Source of the DNA: Rubrobacter sp.
GTDB taxonomy: Bacteria; Actinomycetota; Rubrobacteria; Rubrobacterales; Rubrobacteraceae
NCBI GenBank assembly: GCA_020253895.1
Contig: JADDKG010000352.1
Coordinates: forward strand, 1-7,124
Length of the DNA stretch: 7,124 bases
Reading direction: 5' to 3'
Shown here: positions 4,660 to 7,124 of the stretch, piece after piece
How the letters are laid out: each line of letters starts with the position of its first letter
How positions within the stretch are numbered: the stretch's first letter is position 1
The notes under the pieces: model-generated
The model's input: the letters and a program-made list of their open reading frames with translations, nothing else
Databases searched by the model: none
What the model was told of the DNA's origin: nothing
Made by a program: the position numbers and the translations under genes

Positions 4660-4721
4660 GATAGACGGTTTTCAGGGAATACTTGGGTGTAGGTCCGATC
4701 CAGACGAAGAAGGTGGATGGC

Positions 4722-4991
4722 GTGGAAGACCAACAGGTAGAAGCCGAAGGCAGGCTGGAAGAGATGGACGACGTTGGGTTCAGGCGTCTGTACGGTACCG
4801 AGTGGGCTTTGCTCGACGAGGAAGAAGAGGAGGTTGCCTACGCCCTCAAGAGCGACACCGAGGACCTGGGCGAGTACGCCGGGCAGCACGTCCGGCTCTC
4901 CGGGTTTTTGGTGGAGGGCTTCCCCATCGAAGCAGGCGAACCGGGGTACATAAGCGTCATGGAGATAGAGGAAGCCTACTACTCCAAGTAG
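4722..4991 (+). CDS. Small acidic protein, possible OB fold, function unknown
   Basis: An 89-residue soluble protein rich in Glu and Asp, with a run of five Glu (DEEEEEVAY). The pattern of strands is EGRLEEMDDVGFRRLY, then WALLDEEEEEVAYALKS, then DLGEYAGQHVRLSGFLV, then YISVMEIEEAYY. The YALKSDTEDLGEYAGQHVRLSG stretch resembles small bacterial OB-fold proteins, where a 'D(L)..Y.G..V.V.G' turn joins the central strands. I chose GTG at 4722, five bases after AAGGTGG (4710-4716). GTG at 4713 and TTG at 4683 are in-frame alternatives that would add 3 or 13 residues, with poorer ribosome sites. No signal peptide or membrane segment is present. The stop is five bases before the ligase start, so the two are probably co-translated. 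I do not recognise a named family. Confidence 0.7.
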   Translation: MEDQQVEAEGRLEEMDDVGFRRLYGTEWALLDEEEEEVAYALKSDTEDLGEYAGQHVRLSGFLVEGFPIEAGEPGYISVMEIEEAYYSK

Positions 4992-4996
4992 GGACG

Positions 4997-7124
4997 ATGG
5001 ACGAGCTGCGCACGCTGGGGACGCTGATCGAGACCCTCCCCGAGCACGGGGAGAAGCCGGCCGTCCTCGCACCGCGCGAAGAGGACATCGAGCGCTGGTC
5101 CTACGCCGAACTAGCCGACCACGCGCGGCGGTTGGCGCGTGGTCTGGCCGAGGTGGGCATCGGGCGCGGCGATCACGTGGCGCTGCTGGCCGGCAACAGC
5201 CCGGAGTGGATCTCGGCTTGCCTGGCGGCGATCGGGGTCGGGGCCGTGGTGGTGCCCCTGGACGCCCAGCTCGACGACGAGGAGCTCTCCCACGCCCTGG
5301 ATGACAGCGGCGCCAGGCTCATCTTCACCACCACGAACCAGGCGGAGAGGCTCGGACGTCTCGACCTCGAAGACGCGCCGGAACCGGTGCTGCTCGACGC
5401 CCCGGAACACGACGCGCGGGGCTGGAGGAGCCTGCTGGCGGACGGAGGCGCCGATACGCCGGACGTCGATCCGGACGAGGTGGCGACGCTGTTCTACACC
5501 TCGGGAACGACGGGCGTGGCCAAGGGCGTACCCCTAAGCCACCGCAACCTGGCGTTCCAGCTAGAGACGCTGCTCGAAGCGGATCTGGTGACCGGGGAAG
5601 ATCGGGTTCTCTTGCCGCTACCGCTACACCACGTCTACCCGTTCGTGATCGGGATGCTCACGCCGCTGGCGGCCGGGTTGCCCATCGTCCTGCCGAAGTC
5701 GCTTACGGGTCCGCAGATCGTGCGCGCCCTGCGGGAGGGTGAGGCCTCCCTGATCGTGGGCGTCCCGCGGCTGTACGAGGCGCTGCACTCTGGCATAGAA
5801 GAGAGAAGCAAATCCGGAGGCCGGATCGCCGCAACCCTGTTCAGGACCGGCGCAGGCTCGAGCGCCTGGCTGCGCCGCCGGCTGGGGTTGCGCGCCGGCA
5901 AAATCTTGCTGCGCCCGCTGCACAGGAGGTTCGGGCCGAGGCTGCGCATCCTGGCCTCCGGCGGCGCGGCGCTCGACGAGGATCTGGCGTGGAAGCTGGA
6001 GGGTTTAGGCTGGCGGGTCGCCGTCGGCTACGGCCTCACCGAGACTTCCCCCCTCCTGACGTTGAACCCGCCAGGAACTTCGAAGCTCGGCAGCGCAGGA
6101 CAACCGGTCCCCGGCGTCGAGGTCCGCGTCGACCCCTCCGCCGTGCCCGACGGATCGAAGGAGGAGCAGCGGACCGACGAGGCCCGCGTGGAAGGAGAGA
6201 TCCTGGCCAAAGGACCGGGCGTCTTCGCCGGCTACCGCAACATGCCCGGGGAGACCGAGGATGTTTTTACTGACGACGGCTGGTTCCGCACGGGGGATTT
6301 GGGCCACTTCGACGAGGACGGCTACCTGTACGTCACCGGACGGGCTTCGACCCTCATCGTCACCGAGGGCGGTGAGAACGTCCAGCCCGAGGACGTCGAA
6401 GAGGCGTACCTGGAGCATCCTGTTATTCGCGAGATCGGGGTTCTGGAGGAGGAAGGGCGCCTCGTGGCCCTGATCGTGCCGGAGGCGGCCGAGATCCGTA
6501 GAGGCGGCAAAGAGATCGAAGAGGCCATCCGCGAGGCGGTCGAGGAGCGTTCGAAGAACCTTCCCTCCTACCAGAGGATCTCCGACTACGCCGTCACCCG
6601 CGAACCGCTGGAGTACACGCAGCTGGGCAAGCTCCGCCGGCACATCCTTAAGGAGCGCTACGAGAAGGCAAAGGAAGGCGAGGAAGGACCGGTAGAGACT
6701 GGCCCCATCCCCATAGAGGAGATGTCCAGGGAGGACCGCGCCCTGCTGGAAGACCCGGCGGCCAAAAGGGTGTGGGACCTGCTCGCCGACCGCTATCCGG
6801 AGGCGCGCCTGAGCCCGGAGACGAGCCCGCAGCTGGACCTGGGCGTAGATTCGATGGAGTGGGTGAACCTCACGTTGGAGATCGGCGAAAGGACGGGCGT
6901 GGAGTTGGACGAGGAGGCCATCGAGCGCATCGGCACGGTGCGCGACCTTCTGCGTGAGGTGGCCGAAGCCGGCGAAGCCGAGCGCCTCACCGATCCTCTG
7001 GAACGGCCCGAAGAAGCGCTCGGCGACCGACAGAAACGGTGGCTCGAGCCCTTAAGCCCCGGCATGGCGGCGCTGGCCCGGGTCCTGTTCGTCCTCAATC
7101 TGGCGGTGATGCGCGGGCCGTTCC
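4997..7124 (+). CDS. Multidomain acyl-AMP ligase - acyl carrier protein - probable acyltransferase (3' partial)
   Basis: The frame is open from ATG 4997 to the window end (709 residues visible, no stop). Residues 1 to about 560 are an ANL acyl-activating enzyme that adenylates a carboxylic acid, probably a fatty acid. It has the phosphate loop YTSGTTGVAKG (167-177), GYGLTET (344-350), the Asp434-containing WFRTGDLG, GGENVQPEDVE in the hinge region, and the C-terminal catalytic Lys545 in TQLGKLRRH. Residues about 577-655 form an acyl-carrier domain: LGVDSMEW carries Ser619, the likely phosphopantetheine site, followed by the typical helix region with ERIGTVRDLL. After a charged linker, a hydrophobic segment begins near 690 (ALARVLFVLNLAVMRGPF) and is cut by the window. 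It resembles the lead-in to PlsC-type glycerophosphate acyltransferases. The likely job is to activate a fatty acid, hold it on the fused carrier, and pass it to a lipid acceptor (inference). No strong Shine-Dalgarno precedes the ATG, so coupling to the upstream gene is likely. Confidence 0.9.
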   Translation, partial: MDELRTLGTLIETLPEHGEKPAVLAPREEDIERWSYAELADHARRLARGLAEVGIGRGDHVALLAGNSPEWISACLAAIGVGAVVVPLDAQLDDEELSHALDDSGARLIFTTTNQAERLGRLDLEDAPEPVLLDAPEHDARGWRSLLADGGADTPDVDPDEVATLFYTSGTTGVAKGVPLSHRNLAFQLETLLEADLVTGEDRVLLPLPLHHVYPFVIGMLTPLAAGLPIVLPKSLTGPQIVRALREGEASLIVGVPRLYEALHSGIEERSKSGGRIAATLFRTGAGSSAWLRRRLGLRAGKILLRPLHRRFGPRLRILASGGAALDEDLAWKLEGLGWRVAVGYGLTETSPLLTLNPPGTSKLGSAGQPVPGVEVRVDPSAVPDGSKEEQRTDEARVEGEILAKGPGVFAGYRNMPGETEDVFTDDGWFRTGDLGHFDEDGYLYVTGRASTLIVTEGGENVQPEDVEEAYLEHPVIREIGVLEEEGRLVALIVPEAAEIRRGGKEIEEAIREAVEERSKNLPSYQRISDYAVTREPLEYTQLGKLRRHILKERYEKAKEGEEGPVETGPIPIEEMSREDRALLEDPAAKRVWDLLADRYPEARLSPETSPQLDLGVDSMEWVNLTLEIGERTGVELDEEAIERIGTVRDLLREVAEAGEAERLTDPLERPEEALGDRQKRWLEPLSPGMAALARVLFVLNLAVMRGPF

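Noticed and set aside
4683..4721. TTG at 4683 as start of the small acidic protein
   Set aside because: The ribosome site is poor and the added residues are not conserved-looking; GTG at 4722 has AAGGTGG at five bases.
6005..6643. 212-codon minus-strand frame opposite the acyl-AMP ligase
   Set aside because: It looks more protein-like than other shadows, but it lies fully across the conserved GYGLTET and GDL motifs of the ligase and has no start signal or domain.

Overview
The window is very GC-rich, uses GTG and TTG starts freely, and packs its genes with 4-8 base overlaps. Together with the protein families present, this suggests a high-GC actinobacterium, most likely of the Rubrobacter type. 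That assignment is an inference from style and gene content, not from a marker gene. I see no rRNA, tRNA, CRISPR array or insertion sequence.

Region 1 (1-2488, plus strand) is a five-gene thiol/metal redox cluster. It starts with a 5'-truncated ArsR-family repressor carrying the cysteine pattern of CmtR-type metal sensors. Next come a small two-helix membrane protein with the CPCH signature of MerE-type mercury transporters, a thioredoxin-like (TlpA-type) lipoprotein with a WCGSC active site, a CcdA-type membrane electron carrier and a Bcp-type peroxiredoxin. Genes 2-4 are translationally chained (TTGA and GTGA overlaps). A simple reading is metal-sensed uptake or detoxification of a thiophilic metal, probably Hg(II): the lipoprotein would act as the outer thiol carrier, CcdA would keep it reduced, and the peroxiredoxin would handle oxidative by-products. 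Two perfect 10-bp RNA hairpins lie in this operon, and one masks the ribosome-binding site of the lipoprotein gene.

Region 2 (2460-3137, minus strand) is a convergent gene for an ACT-domain protein with a DUF5612-like C-terminal domain. Its 3' end overlaps the peroxiredoxin gene by 29 bases at a GC hairpin. Its 5' end appears to be leaderless, with a -10-like box eight bases before the ATG. The 129-base divergent spacer to the next gene carries an imperfect dyad.

Region 3 (3267-4659, plus strand) is a base-excision-repair pair: a Fpg/Nei (MutM) DNA glycosylase overlapped by a family-4-like uracil-DNA glycosylase. Both lack expected metal-ligand cysteines. The Fpg zinc finger has three of four, and the UDG has no cysteine at all, so it cannot hold the 4Fe-4S cluster usual for its family.

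Region 4 (4722-7124, plus strand, open at the right edge) holds a small acidic protein, probably an OB fold, followed five bases later by a large multidomain lipid enzyme. That enzyme has an acyl-adenylating (ANL) domain, an acyl-carrier domain with its DSM serine, and the hydrophobic beginning of a further domain that is probably a PlsC-like acyltransferase. It is cut by the window end.
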